NCBI GenBank assembly: GCA_013398055.1
Contig: VZRS01000247.1
Coordinates: forward strand, 1,436,077-1,500,076
Origin: Ifrita kowaldi
Taxonomy: Eukaryota; Chordata; Aves; Passeriformes; Cinclosomatidae
Direction: 5' to 3'
Length of the DNA stretch: 64,000 bases
The translations under genes and the position numbers were made by a program. The notes under the pieces are model-generated. The model did not search any database. It was not told the origin of the DNA and saw only the letters and a program-made list of their open reading frames with translations. Below are positions 1-13,400 of the stretch, in pieces (the stretch's first letter is position 1; every line of letters starts with the position of its first letter).

Positions 1-1429
1 TTGCAGATGATAAGGATGCAAATGTGAGGATCCTGGATGTTTGGGGAGTTTGGAGGTATGTCAGTGGAACTACAAGCAGACAGGGAAACATGCACACAAA
101 AGGAATCTGGGAGGAAGGAAAAGGGAAATAGACTGAAAGGGTCATAAAAAACAGGCAGTCTGTATGCTTCTCTGACTGAGCCTTGTGCCTGATCATCACA
201 ATCTGCACTGTTTTCTTATATGGCATTAAATCTTGTTTTAGTGATCTCTCTGCATAAGAATACTGTCTATCCTATGAGTGACAGCGTTGCAAGGACTCAA
301 TGCCAGCTACCGAGGGGAGGACTGGGATGAGTAAGGCAAATGGAAAGGCCTGCTTGCCTGTGGCTGGAGCAGCACCGTGAGACACAGCTCCAGTGTAGCC
401 AGTGCTGACTGTTGGGTGTGTCTGTACCTTCCTGAGAGAGAGTGAGACGGTTAATGGCTTAAACATTGCTAAAATCATCAGAGGACTTTTGTCCACTGTA
501 GCAAACTGCGAAGAAGTTGCTCATCTGCAGCCACGGAAGCTCACCCCTCCCCAAATATGCCTACTAACTGGAATTTGGACTGTGATGGGAACTTGAGATA
601 AGATAAAGGGGGGCACTGTTGTCCAATCATCCCAGATCTAGGGAGAAGAATGTATTCACAAGTGATACTGGAAGAGAGACAGGAATGCTGACGACTCAAA
701 CATTCAGGGACAAGCTGCCCAGGTGCAAAGTAATCACTCAGAGAAAGAGGCAAACCCTGGAGGCAGGTAGGGTACAGTCTCTTTGTCCTTACTCAAGTGA
801 ACTCAGCTGCGATACCTTCTCTGGGAAGTACCAGGGCATTCACACGTAGCCTGAAGGTATCCATCTCTGCTGATGGGCCATGATGGGCCATAATGGACTC
901 AGCTGCACTGAGTTAACAGGCAGCTGGAATGACTTGGACTTGTGACTCACAGTATTACATCATCCAGTGTAAAACTCCTTGCCCCAGGGGGGACAGGGTA
1001 TTCCTACCTGGGTGAATATAACTCATGAAATCTTTGAATCTCATGGTGTTTCCCCACCCCTGATGGATCAAGATCATCATTTTGATAGGACTCTGATATT
1101 CACTTCGACCATCAGACATCAGAATTGCAACATCCAAATCTTTTTTCTGGATCCAAGGGGTGGGGACCTCCTACTTTTATCCTTTCTTTCTCTTTCTTTC
1201 ATTTCCTTAAGAGTTATTTTTGTACTTTTATATTATTATACTACTATAGATAATAACAACCAAAATGCCTACGTACCTGCTTTCTATTGCAACCAAATTG
1301 TTCTAAAATAAACCTTACATGTATTAATTCACAAACACTGATTATTCAGTGTTGCTTTCTCTAATCTGCCTCTCATGATTTATTAACAAGAACCTGGGTT
1401 ACCTTCACCTTCTGGGATGGGTTATAACA
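1..1429 (+). mobile_element. ERV/LTR-like segment, left end outside window
   Basis: This GC-richer block resembles, from memory, a long LTR family of songbird endogenous retroviruses. Seen in the sequence: a possible polyadenylation hexamer ATTAAA at 225-230, and a second, canonical AATAAA at 1307-1312. The second signal is followed by a 7 bp perfect hairpin (ACACTGA, loop TTAT, TCAGTGT) at 1335-1352. The segment then ends GGTTATAACA at 1420-1429, giving the CA end expected of an LTR. No primer binding site follows 1429 and no gag or pol is visible. Short frames at 402-596, 619-849 and 979-1311 lie inside it and have no recognisable domain. Two polyadenylation signals could mean an LTR plus leader rather than a single LTR. 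The family name is not certain, and the left boundary and target duplication cannot be checked. Confidence 0.5.
872..893 (+). repeat. Short tandem duplication inside the LTR-like segment
   Basis: A 10 bp unit TGATGGGCCA occurs twice in a row and is followed by a decayed copy beginning TAATGG. It is probably a local slippage event in this copy of the element. Confidence 0.6.
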
Positions 1430-4268
1430 CATCCCCAGCCAGGTGTGTGTGGAGACTCTGTATGAATTCACTGGCAAACTCTGAACAGGCCCAGATGGGA
1501 AATAGAAAGTTCTGGGTTTGGGCAGGGTTATCAGGTGGGTGGAGAGTTTATCCTGGTATTTCAGAGGACACCCACCTGAGGGTGGTGTGCCTGTAGGATG
1601 AGTGCTATATATTTTCTTAGGAAGAGAATCTCCCAAATATAGTGCAAAACTATTCCACACGTTAGCCATAATGTCTTCCCAACACATGAGGGAAACAAAG
1701 GAATCTAACCCACCCTCTTCTCTGACACAAGATTGAAAGTACTAAAACAGTCTAGAATATATGTTTCTGGTAATTCCTTTAATAGTGTTTCTTGATGTAT
1801 GCCTATTCCTTATATGTGATGCTTATTTTTTGTTTCTCATAGCTACAAATTAAACAGTATCATCCTTATTCAACATGATGAAAAAACCATCAGTCTATTT
1901 TAATTTTTTTTAAATTAATTTAGCTTATTTTTTAGAATGTATAGAAATCTTTACAGTTTTGTTGAATTTGCCTTTAAATATCTCTGTGTGTTACCAGTAT
2001 ATATTCTGAACATAATTATGAACACATGTATTTCTCTAATACTATTTTTGTGGATCACACCTGAATAGTCCACCAAGGCTAGCAATTAGAAACTGATACA
2101 CACCCTTTGAGAAAAGGTTTTCATCCCCAAAAGTGCCAGAGTTATATTTGTTTACTCTACACCATTTCTCTGTAATTTGCTTATGAGATTTCATGAGGCT
2201 ATATGCCTTACCAAAGTACAAAAAAAGAAAAAAAATTCTTCTTCAGCCTCTCTTCTGCTTCCTTGGTCAGTTATCTAGAGCAAAGAGGAAATTAGATTTG
2301 TTTGACGTTATTTGATCTTGATAAATCTCTAAGTTGTTTCTTTCAATCTTATTATCCTCCTGGTGTTTACAAATGGATAGTTTAATAATCTGTCCTAGCA
2401 TCTTTTCAGATACCAAGAATGGCTGTAATTCCCAGCAGTAAATCCCACATATGCACTTAATCTTTTTAAAACACAGATACTGTATTTGCTGTTTTACTGT
2501 CTCTTGAGATTTCATTCTTCCTTTGTAAATTTTCCATAATACTTGTCAATGACTCAGAAATGGTTTTGAGTGTCTCCTTTAAATATAGCAAATTTCATCA
2601 GAACATGCTATCTCAAATACCTTTATCTACATAATCTTTACTCTTTCCTCATTCAGGGCCATTTTTTACTTGTTAAACATTTCATTACAGTCAAACCCTT
2701 CTTTCAAGAATGTTGTTAAAATGAAAGTGACCTTTTCAGTCTTTTCGTTTTCATCTTCTACTTGTTTTTCCCATTAGTCACAATATCCTTTCTTGACAGC
2801 TATTAAGAAATCCATCTATTTTTTTATCTGATACTTCCTAGGTTAAAGTTTTGGGGTTTTTTCCTTTGCATATCTGACATCTTTCCCCTCTAAATTCCTA
2901 TTCTCCTTTTTATCTTATATTGATTTATAAACTTTTGTTTCCTTTTAAAATGGTATGATTTCTTTTTAATGTCAGGTCAAACAATATTTTTCATGCTGTT
3001 CTGAGTATACATATGTACTTGTTCATATGTAGTTACCTTTCTACCACATTCATTCTTGCTGTTCTGCATCCTGGAAACCACTGGTTGCCCTGTAATTTCA
3101 TTTCTTAGTTTTATTTTTGCTTGAAAATCCTTCCCTTGCTACCATATCAACCTGTTTCCAGAATGTGATGAACTGTTTCCTTTTTAAAATCCACTGTCAT
3201 CTACGGTCCACTAGTTTTGCTACTGTCACTCCTTTATTACCGCACAATCATGGACTCTATCACTTCATTTTCACCCTAATTGTCTTCCACCTTCAGATTC
3301 TGGGCCAGTACCTTCAGTTAGTCAGTGTCAAATATATTGCCAAGACCTAAAGGCTAAAAATGCATGGCTCAGGGCCCAAAAACTAGTAATACTTTTATGG
3401 AACAGACGGTTTTGACTTCTGTCTTTTCAGCCCCCTGGGTATCTTTGGGTTAATTTTTCATGCATTTCTCTGCAGTCATAAGGGCTAGCAACCTGTTTTC
3501 TTCAAAACTGAAACAAGATTTTAATTCTTATTCTTATTTTCATCTCTTATTCTTAAACTGCAGAGCTTTAACACTGATCAGCACAAGACTCTTCACAAAA
3601 TAAGGATTTTCTACATTAGGTCTATTGATGACTTGTGAAAAGGCAGTATTGTATGAGTATTTGCAATCTCCTGCTGCTGTGTTTTCAATATTTGGTTATT
3701 GAAAAACTCCCCTTCTTTATGTGTTTTTCATTTCTCACATTGGAAAAAAGTTGAATCTACTCTTCCCTCACGAGTAGTTTTTACTACATTGTGTCCCCTA
3801 AGGCTTTCAATAAAGTCAGAGAGTGAAGGCAGTAATGCTGGCATTAACCTTTAACGTAGCATAAAACTCTATGTAATGAAATGAAATAAACTACAAAGAA
3901 TAGTGGAGGGGTCTAATTTCCTATTGCGTATAATTTTATAGAAATCTATTTTGTGGTCTAATGAATAAAAATATTTCTTTGTTTCAGTATGATGGTATAA
4001 AAGTAATTGTTCCCTAATCAGTCTTAAAAGACATTTTATTTTTAAATTTATATGGTGGTAATATTTTGTGAAATAGGGAATTCGACTTAGTCTATAAAAA
4101 ATTGTAGCCAACAATTTACAATCAGTTTGCTATTCACATTGTGTAACAGCTTTTTGCTTTGTTTTAAATTAATAATCAAGCATTTGAAGGCTCTCATCTA
4201 ATAAAGAATCAAAAACTTTCTCTTTCCTGGCTTCCCATTCATGAAGAACTTTGAGCTACAGATTTCAC
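1430..4268. other. Unique AT-rich sequence, no gene seen
   Basis: Both strands carry only short frames with no recognisable domain, for example 82 codons at 2267-2515 on the minus strand and 77 codons at 3117-3350 on the plus strand. Roughly 2540-3100 is markedly rich in T and C on the plus strand, with runs of TTTTT and TCTTT. This may be an old, eroded element, but I cannot name one. I see no CR1 end, LTR end or tRNA-like box here. Confidence 0.6.
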
Positions 4269-4272
4269 TTAG

Positions 4273-4457
4273 AATATATAACTTAAAGAAGGTTTTTGTT
4301 CGCACACAGTGTCCGGACTGACAATTCCTTGGGTCTTGCTTATCTCCTGGCAGCTCTTTCTACAAGTGCTGCCTCCCTGCTGAGTCCATCCTCTTCTAGT
4401 GAGAATCAAAGCCACATCAAGATGAGTTACGGAATGCCTCCTGTTTTCAAAAGCCAG
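4273..4457 (+). other. Weak candidate: promoter plus first coding exon
   Basis: A TATATAA motif lies at about 4274-4280. About 145 bp downstream an ATG at 4422 sits in a fair initiation context (A at -3). It opens a 12-codon frame reading MSYGMPPVFKSQ that ends in CAG just before a GT dinucleotide at 4458 (CAG|GTCAGG), a plausible splice donor in phase 0. If real this would be a first exon with a short 5' leader. Nothing identifies the gene and no partner exon was found. The combination can arise by chance, and the same stretch also has an open frame on the other strand (4269-4466). Treat it as a hypothesis. Confidence 0.15.
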
Positions 4458-4460
4458 GTC

Positions 4461-7400
4461 AGGCATATAGAATCAGAAAGGAACAATGTGATTCACATGA
4501 TTACTTTGGGGCATTAATGATATTTCTAGGTACTTTGTATGCTGTGGAGCATCAACAGCTCATTTTTCTATGAAAATGTACTCATAAATTATTTAATTTA
4601 TGTAAACTTAGTTTAGTTTATTAGAATCTCCTAATATTAAAATAAGAAGTGTGTGTTTGAATTCTGTATATTTTTCAATCATCTCTGTTAAAGCAATTAT
4701 TTAAAATTGTTACCTAATACTCTGCATGATTAATTGTGATATTGTGGAGGAACCTTCACTTAATGAAGGAAGAAATGGGATTTTTTTCTCAAGAAGAAAA
4801 GTATCTTTTTAAAAATTGCTGAATTGGAACAATCATAGTCTTCCACAGTATGGCTGTTGCATGAAAATATAGGCTGACTGCTTTCATTTATCCCATTAAA
4901 ACACTGGAAATTGTAACTCTCCACTAAATTCTGAACGGTAGGTAAATACAGCCTAGAAGTGTTTTAGAATGGGTGTTGTACTTTGTTTTCTCAGAGACTC
5001 AGAAGTAATCTGAGAGAAGTCCTAATATAAAGTGACCATGCACAAGGAGAATAAGTGGAAGATATAACAGAGATCTGTAACTCTTTAAGCAACCTTGGAA
5101 TGAAAATATGTTAAAATATCAGTCATGCAACAGATCACCATTAAGTTGATCACTAAGTGTTAACGCTGTTTCAGCTTACATTTTAATGTGCCTGACTACC
5201 CAGTGTTGCACTGCTTATAGATGTGAATTCCTTGAGAGTTTAACAGAAAATCTAAGACTCTCAGTGATGGTAAAACTCACATACATAAACAAGTGGGCAT
5301 TAAAGTTTGTGTGTATAGCTGGAAATTACTTCTGACATTGGAACCCAGTATCACTGAAGGTGTGACTGTATAGCTGCAGACTTGTGCACAGCTTTAGACC
5401 TCCTGTTCAATAAACAAGGACAAAAAAAAAAAAATACTGTCCCATGATCTTGGGTTTGTGCCTTGGGAAATAATATTGTGTGTCTAGTGTCCCAGGCATA
5501 GGCTCTATAATGGCAGAAGAATACACTTAGCAGAAAGATCTACATGGTTACAGCAAGTGGACCAATGAAGCGCAAATGATTGTTGTGTCAGTTTTTACTG
5601 GTTTGGAATCACAGATCTGCATTGCAGTAAGAGTACCTTTACATTTTCATTACAGTGTTAGTAACCACAGTCACAAGCAAAGACAGCTTGGTAGCTAGTG
5701 GCAACCCAAAGTAGAGTATTTATGGGAACATTTAGATGAGTAGCTTTTCTGGACCTATTTTGTATTCACATGCAGGAACTGAAAGAGTACTATAACTTTT
5801 TAAAATTCGTCTAGTCGAGTAACAAATAACATTTGGTGCAAATACTTGCAACAATGTGTCCTTCTGTAGTCTGAGGGTTCGAGCATCATCATGAAATAAA
5901 AGATTAAAAACAGACATATTTAAACTCTTAGGAACACCATTAGGAAAAAGCCAGCACACTTGCAAATGCTCTTGCAAAAAAAAACATCTTGCAAAATTAG
6001 AGCATGAAGAATGAAATAATTTTTCATACAGTGACTGAAACCATGGAGAAACCTCTAGAAAAGGCAAATAGTAGTGTGAAGGGAAGCTAGAGTTAGAGAA
6101 TACTACAAAATTGAGATAGTCTGAAACTGCACATTCTGTCTGAGGATACCAGTGAAATATTAGGGGTTTTCTTGGATAGATGCATGATTAGACGCATATT
6201 TAGAAACCATTATTTTGATTTTTTCCTGAAATACAGATACAGCAAATGCAGTCCAATGGCAAATGTAGGGATTGTTTATAATTACACTAACATGATGCAG
6301 TGTCATGATATCAACTTGAAGATGTGTCAGTATCACACCGATATCACACAAACTCTGTGACTCAATGAAATGATATGGGATAGTTTTTTTAAAATGCAGA
6401 AAGATCAACCGTCAGATACAGTGGACTGTGAACTTGAAGTGAACAACACATCACAGAATAAGAAACCTTAAAAATTCTAATGAAATATTAGAGACATTCT
6501 AATGGCCAGGGACACAAAATATTAGGCACTCCACCCTATCAATGGAGAGTTATTGCTGCATGGATTGTGTAGCATAAGACACAGACTGAAATTTTGCTAG
6601 TTTTTTCTTTTTTCAGTTCTTGTTGCCACTTACAATCCATGTACTCTTTGACAGAAGATTATATGATTTTAGAAATGTATGTGGAGTTAACAATAAAATT
6701 CCAGTTTATACAAATCATCCTAGTAGCAGGTCCAGCTATGATGTGAGGACAGAGTCTATTCTAAGTAAAGCACTAAAGTTAGAATCCTCAATAACAGTAT
6801 TCATTACATTCTTTCTGTGTGGCTGATCTACCGATAGCACCCTTCTGCTATGCAAGATGTCTCTGCTGACATCCAATCAAAGTGTCAGATATCTTCTTGA
6901 GCAGATTTAGTAGTCTGACATTTCTTTTTCTGACTCCTGGTCACAGCCATCTGAACCCCAGAACTGCAGATAGAACAGGAGTTAGAAATAAAAAAGCATC
7001 TACATTCCCATAAAAGGTAGAAATAACTGCATAGAGAGTTGCTGTTGAAATTTGATGCTTGTTGTGAGTGACAAGAAGTAAGAGAACCAAGTGTCATTTT
7101 CACCAGGTGTTTTTGATGTGATGATGTGGACTTGGTAAAAGATAATGCCACATTCTACTGCTTCATGTCAGTTATAGATTTTTGTTCTCTGGTTCAACAG
7201 ATATTTAAATGTTATCTTTCTGTCTTACCCTAACAAAACCTGTCACAGAAGGAGACTCGTCACTCTTGAAAATTTTGGCACAAATTAACTCCTTTTGCAG
7301 CTTCATTCTTATAGTTAATGGATCAGATGTTTCACTCAATCGATAGCAGCACATCAACAACAATAGGAGTTATTGATTTAAATAATGTAGTTGATATATC

Positions 7401-9763
7401 TTTCCACATTAACTTTCATTTTCATCCTTTCTTTTAATTTCTACGACTGTAGTTTTACTGTATATGATGAGCAAAACTTCAGTACGTCTGGGACCATAAA
7501 CTTATTTATTGACCACACTGTTTAACCTTTATTTTTCCCATGTGATTTTTTTGTGATGGAGAACTCTTAACAGGTTTACAAGTCCTATATGAATTACATT
7601 CTAGGGTCCTAGCTACAGCATGTGTATTTTTACTTTAGAAAAATAAACTCACTTTAATCCATGGTGGTATGTTTTTAAGTCACAGGGGCACTATGGCATT
7701 TGCTGTAAAAATCCAAGTTATTCTGAGTTCTTGAAGGAAGTTCAGGTAGTTCCCTATTTATTTTATGGATCTTCTTGTGAGTGTAGAAACAGTATTGAAT
7801 GGGCAATCATATGGATTCGTAGGAACAATAAAGTCTGGGTTCAGTCATAGTTTCTGTTGTATTTCTTATTAAAAGCACTGTGAGTTTTAATCCAGCTTTG
7901 AAGATAATCAATACCCATGCCCTTCTTCATTTACCCCTTTTTCCCTCCTTTCAGCCAGTAGATACATTACAGACTCTGAACATTTCCTTCAGCAGCTGTT
8001 GGCCTAGTTATTGCGTCAACATGGTAGCACTGAGTTTATTTGCATCCAGAGTTTCTTTTCGAGCTTTAGGATGGTCTTAATATTGTTGACTTTTAGTGAT
8101 TACTGCAGGAATGGACCGGATCATCATGGGGCGTGAATTATTTCCTTGTAAGATTGAGGCCTCTATATCTGTCCTTTAAGAGACCTGAGATTTTATAAAT
8201 ACTGTAATGTATTGATAATCTTTTAACTGTAATGGAAATTTTTATAGCTCCTTTCTAGATACCTCCCTATATCCACATGCTTAATTTTTTGCAGAGATCA
8301 ATACAATCTGAGACCATTGATCCTAAAGTAAAGCAAGAGCAATCTTTCAATAACATGAAGTTGACAACAGTACTTCAAAACAAATACTCAAATTGAAAGG
8401 TAAATTTAATAGGGTATAGTTTTGTTCCAGTCTTTTTGATGAAATGTGATACATTTTCACAATGGATCCTAAACAAATGAAAAGACAATTTAGCATTATT
8501 ACAGAAATAAAATATTAAAGACAAGAAAGATATGTCTCTTCTATCCTTTTTAAAAGCTCTGAAAATATAAATTAGTGCCTGTACCTTAAAATTTAGATTT
8601 TGGGGCAAAAATCCTCTAGGGTATACAGAATGACATAAAACTTCGTGGTCTTGGAGGAGACTTTAAGCTTAATGGCTAAAATTAAAAATCTTTAGAAAAA
8701 GAATGCAGCAAACCAGGATTTTCCTTATATGTCCCTTTCTGCTTTACAGTTTGAAGGTAATCCCAGGCAAGCATTTTCAATTAAGAAAACCATGTTTTTA
8801 TACAAGTCTGCAGTATAATTTATTTCAATATGCCAAGTGATTTGATAGGAATAAGTCACTCCAAGCTATATTAAATCATTATGGTCAGATGAAGAAAGTC
8901 TCTTCTGCCCTGATTATGACCTTAGTGATCACAAGCATAAATATAGGACTTTTCTTTCTGATATTTGGCTGCCATGTGTGGAAGTAGTTAGAATTTCAGA
9001 AGATGAGATGAATATCTTGGCTGTTGATATCTGAGTAGTTGACCAGACATACAGATGATATCAAGGAATTTGTTTAAAAAAGAGCATCATGATTTGTACC
9101 TCTTGAATACTTTCACTAATATTCAATAAAAGCTGAAAAGTTGAAATTCTGAACTCAATTAAGTAAAGAGAAGAAAATTCTTCTCCTGACCAGGTACTAT
9201 CTTGGGTCTACTTATGTAGGGACTGCCAAAACTGACTGAGGAAAAGAAGACAGTCAAGGATCAATTATGATTTTGACTGAATGATATTGAGAACTCTTTC
9301 AATGCAGCATGAAACTGATAAAGTGATTCCAAAAATTGGTGTTATTGTACAGATCTCTTTGACTTTGGTGCAGATCAATGCACCTTGAGACAAGAGTAAA
9401 CCCTGAGGAGGAACAGCAGTGTTACAGTCATGAAGTCTCAGTGCTAGAGCTGATATCAGGAGATCAACTACAGGAATTCAATAGAGACCTTCTCAGTACT
9501 GTAAGTAAAATACATCTACATAAATAAATCTGACCTTTGTGGCCCAATTGGGATCTCAAACAGGGCCATCCCCCCTCCTTATTTTAATCTGGATTGGCTC
9601 CATTTATATGACACTACAGTTCTCATCTCTGCTACTCTCTGTCCTTCCTGTTCTTTCCCTTTCAGTACAAAAAGGAAGAGCATTGAGCCGTAGTAATTAT
9701 TCCATTATATTATAAGGCAAGAAAACCCCACTGTAGTTATCTGCTCCTGCCTACATGGGAGCA
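4461..9763. other. Unique AT-rich sequence, no gene seen
   Basis: About 5.3 kb with only short frames, the longest being 111 codons at 5732-6067 on the minus strand, with no domain recognised. A 12-13 base A run sits near 5423-5435. No retroelement termini were seen. Composition is typical of avian intergenic or intronic DNA. Confidence 0.6.
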
Positions 9764-9796
9764 TTTTTTTTTTCTTTTTCTTTTTTTTTTTTTTTA
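9764..9796 (+). repeat. Poly-T tract
   Basis: A nearly pure run of T interrupted by two C residues. On the minus strand it reads as a poly-A. No retroposed gene body was recognised next to it, so it is listed only as low-complexity sequence. Confidence 0.9.
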
Positions 9797-10020
9797 GCAA
9801 ACACACTGCATAAACACAAAACACTACCTTGCCTCAAAATATTCCCACAGTGTTTTCTTCTTGGAAATTCCCAAGTGATTGCAAATAGTTACAGTGATTT
9901 ATTGTTCTTCTTTTCTTATTTTTCAAACTTGTTTCTAGTTGAATTTGTCTGCCTTGACTTTCCATCTATTAAATCTTTTTGTTTTCCAAACTTGTCTCTC
10001 CAGCTTCTATACCAACAAGG

Positions 10021-10041
10021 TACCTGGCCTACAGCCAGGTA
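10021..10041. repeat. Perfect inverted repeat, 8 bp stem
   Basis: TACCTGGC, loop CTACA, GCCAGGTA. It lies just upstream of the LTR-like block beginning at 10063. Function unknown. Confidence 0.8.
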
Positions 10042-10062
10042 GACAGCCTAGGCATAGCTCTG

Positions 10063-10406
10063 TGTTGTGGACACCCCTTCCCCTATGAATGACCTTCATT
10101 GTTCTTTCCTGCTCTGTGCTCTGAACAGAAATGGGGTCTGACAAGACATCGCAATGTAAACCTTTACTGACACAGTAAGAAAGACTGGGAACAACACATC
10201 CATAAGGTGACTCACCCAAACACTGACAGCAAAACCAGGATCATAAGTGACGTTGTGTCTCCAGTGGAGTATCAGTGACACTTAGTGTGTGGGTGACCCA
10301 GCAGCACCAGCTAATAAAGCCAAAGCCTCCTGAATGTGGGTGAGAGCCGTGACAAACCTTGTCTGCACAGCGGCAGCGTTATCGCACAGAATCACACCTT
10401 GTGTGA
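10063..10406 (+). mobile_element. LTR-like segment (tentative)
   Basis: The block starts TGTTGTGG and is GC-richer than its surroundings. It carries an AATAAAGCC polyadenylation-type signal at about 10313-10321 and then a GT-containing tail. That order (U3-like, AATAAA, U5-like) is how an LTR looks. It ends near CGCACA (10383-10388), just before a 6 bp hairpin, TCACAC-CTT-GTGTGA, at 10392-10406. No clear target duplication was found at either candidate end. Two overlapping minus-strand frames (10007-10219 and 10096-10281) show no recognised domain. It could instead be another unclassified repeat or a non-coding exon. Confidence 0.33.
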
Positions 10407-13400
10407 ATAATGTGGGAGGCTTCCTGCCAACACTGCTGATACCAGGCAAGGGGCAGGATGTCAGGAAATTGCGTGATCTGCTAGCAGTCTGAACTTAAAA
10501 GGATAATTATAATTTACCTCAGGCAATCCACTTTTTCAAGATAACAACACTCTAATAAGAAACAATGAGATTCTGCTCCACTTGCTGAAGCTTGATCATG
10601 AAGCGCTTCAAGTAGATTAAGAGATATTTCTTTACTGAAAATATTTTTAAAAAATAGTTTCTCGAATTAATTTCATGATATTGATGGTGAGGTGAATATT
10701 AGTTTTTTACCTTCAAGAGGTGTTTTTAACTTTCTTAAAGAAACAGTAATGTAAGCAATTATCTTCAGGGCTCTTAAATGTCATTGTTTTATTTTGGTTT
10801 GTTTTCTTTTAATACAAACTCAAGTTATCCTGTCTCATTCTGAATCTTAATGAATGCAACCACTGAAGTTCAGTGGAGAGTCAAAGAGTGAGCAGATGTA
10901 GACCCCTCAAAATACCATAGCTATCAAAACACAAAGGAACTGTTTAATGCATCTCCCTTAGTCTAAATTTAAATTTGAAAAAAAAAAATCAACCAGGTAA
11001 AAATATAGGTATTTTCTTCTTTTCATGACCCAAGACTTCCTGGCTATTTTGAACTTAACAAAAATCCAAATTTATTTTAAGTTCTGTTCTCTCCATGCCA
11101 AAAATAATTGCTTTTGCTCATGCTATACCACTCTTAGGCTTACATCTGAAGATTTACCTCTACCCAGGAATTAGAAGTGTTTACTAGCTGAAGTTTCTTT
11201 TTCATAAGAGGCATTAAAAAGCAGAAACGTCTATACAAAACTGCAATAAATATTTGATTCTGTGTAAATAAATAATGATTCCAGTGGAAAAACTGCTAGC
11301 TTTTCCACACAAAATGGACAAACTTCACAAATTAAAATAGGAAAATTAAAGACGCAAGCATTTGTCTGCAATTTTCATTGTATGGGTATCATAAAAGAAA
11401 GGTTTGAAAGTATAGTGCAAGTGTGTCGCCCTTAATCAGTAAGGTCTAAAAGAATGTTTTAAGAGCGCAGTGTTCTAAATGTGATCTCCCATGTCTTTTT
11501 TCACCCTGGGATACTCACAGTAATAGGATCTCCCTCAAAGCCTTTTTAGCACCATAGGATTTCTTTCTGTCCCAATAGAACTTCTCTCTGATCATGAATA
11601 GGCTTGGATCACAGTAGGGATGAGAGATCTTGAAAAGGAATGAATTAATGAACAAGCAAATTTTAAAGAATTCAGGCCTTTGTGTCTTAATGTCACAAAC
11701 TACTAGTTTTAAAATTGTCCCCTGATACTAGTAGCTTTTCTGTCATTTATCTGTGCTACAGCCCAAGGATCTATGCAAACTCAAAGCCTTATGCTGATAA
11801 ATTACTGCATTCAGTTCTCATAAGAAAACGTATCTCTCTTCAAAACTTCAAAACGCCTCATGAAGTCTGCTGAGGCTTAACATTTCCATTCTCTCAAGCC
11901 CCAAAGGAGTTTGTTGTTATCAATAACTGTTTCTCCCCTTTGCTTTTAATATTTCTGATTTAAAAGTACGGGTCTGTTTGGCACTTGAACTGTACAGCTT
12001 GCAGCTTGCCAGTAAAAATACCATTTATTGTTGTCCAGAAATCATAGCCAACAAAGTATCCAATACTCATAAACCCACAGATCCTGTAAAATGACTCTGT
12101 AATAGACAGCTTGAGGATTTATAGCTCTCTCGTGACTCTTGTTTGAGATCCTATCCTAATAACCACTTATACGTAATCAGATGGAATTTATGCAACCTTA
12201 TCCAGTAAATGGGCCATGTGAATGTTTCTCTATTATTGCCTCCGTAGCTCACAGACAACAAAACAGTTGATAGTAATTCTATGCAAAAAACAAATTACTC
12301 TTCTAAGAATAGAAATCTCAATGGCCTTGACATAAGTAATTTCAAAGTACAGTGGAGCCCAGATCTAAAGAAATGCTTGAGGGATAGAAAATTTGTTTGT
12401 TGAACTGTTTTCCCACTAAATTAGTCATTCAGCTCTTTGTTCTGAAGAAAAAAATAAAAAGGAAATAAGTTTGATAAAATGGTTGGGGCTCCTAAATTTA
12501 TGCTCCTCAAATAAATCCTTTACTATGTTGCTTTCACAGCTGCCCAGAAAGAATATTTTTAATTTGCATCTCAGTATCAAATGAAAAATGTTTAGTCACA
12601 CTGTTTACAGGGCAGCCAAATATATCACACTTCTTTGAATTACTTTAGGGAATTAAAATCTGTGTCTTGTACCTATGAGAGTCATATGGATATTTGTAGT
12701 CCTAGTGTTGTTTTGTTTAATTCTGCATAGTGTAAGGTATTTAGCAATAATTAAGTTGAATTTTTTTCTGCAAATCTTATGTCTATCCTACTTAATGACT
12801 GAAACATGAAAAATAACAACACATAAACCAAAAAATATGCAGGAATCAACAGTTTTTTGTAAAAACTTAAACTGCCTTTCTGTCACACAATTTTATTTAT
12901 CTGTATTCATTGCTGTTAAAGACAAGAGTTGAATACAGGCTTTCTCATTCCAATTATCTGTAATTTTAGTGCTGCATTCATTGCTTATGATTCTGTGCTC
13001 AGAAGTTACTGGCTGGTTATACTCACCTTTTTATCATTCTCTCTTTCCTCTGTTTGACCTGGACTTTAAGTTTTGCTGTAATATGATTTTTATCTATAGA
13101 GTCATAGAAGTTTAGAATCTTAATATGTTTTCATATGATGACCGAAAAAGCTTATATCATACCATGTGTCTTCAATAGCATAAGGCAGGGTCTTGACAAG
13201 AATTATTGTTCAATATTAAACTCTATACAGCTTCAATGAGACAAAGAAAGGCTTTTAGTCTGTTCACTCAGCTACTAAATAACTGCAGTTACAATCCTAA
13301 GTATTTCTTCAGCTTGCAAAGAACAACATGGGACAAAAGCCAGCTAGCCAATATTAAATTTGGAAAAGACTGGTCAGTGAGGTTTTTTCTATTACATGAT

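Noticed and set aside
9764..9796. Poly-A tail of a processed pseudogene on the minus strand
   Set aside because: No recognisable coding or RNA body next to it.
13100..13125. CR1-tail-like string GTCATAGAAGTTTAGAATC
   Set aside because: It does not continue into the GGTTGGAAGGGACC part of CR1, so the match is too short.
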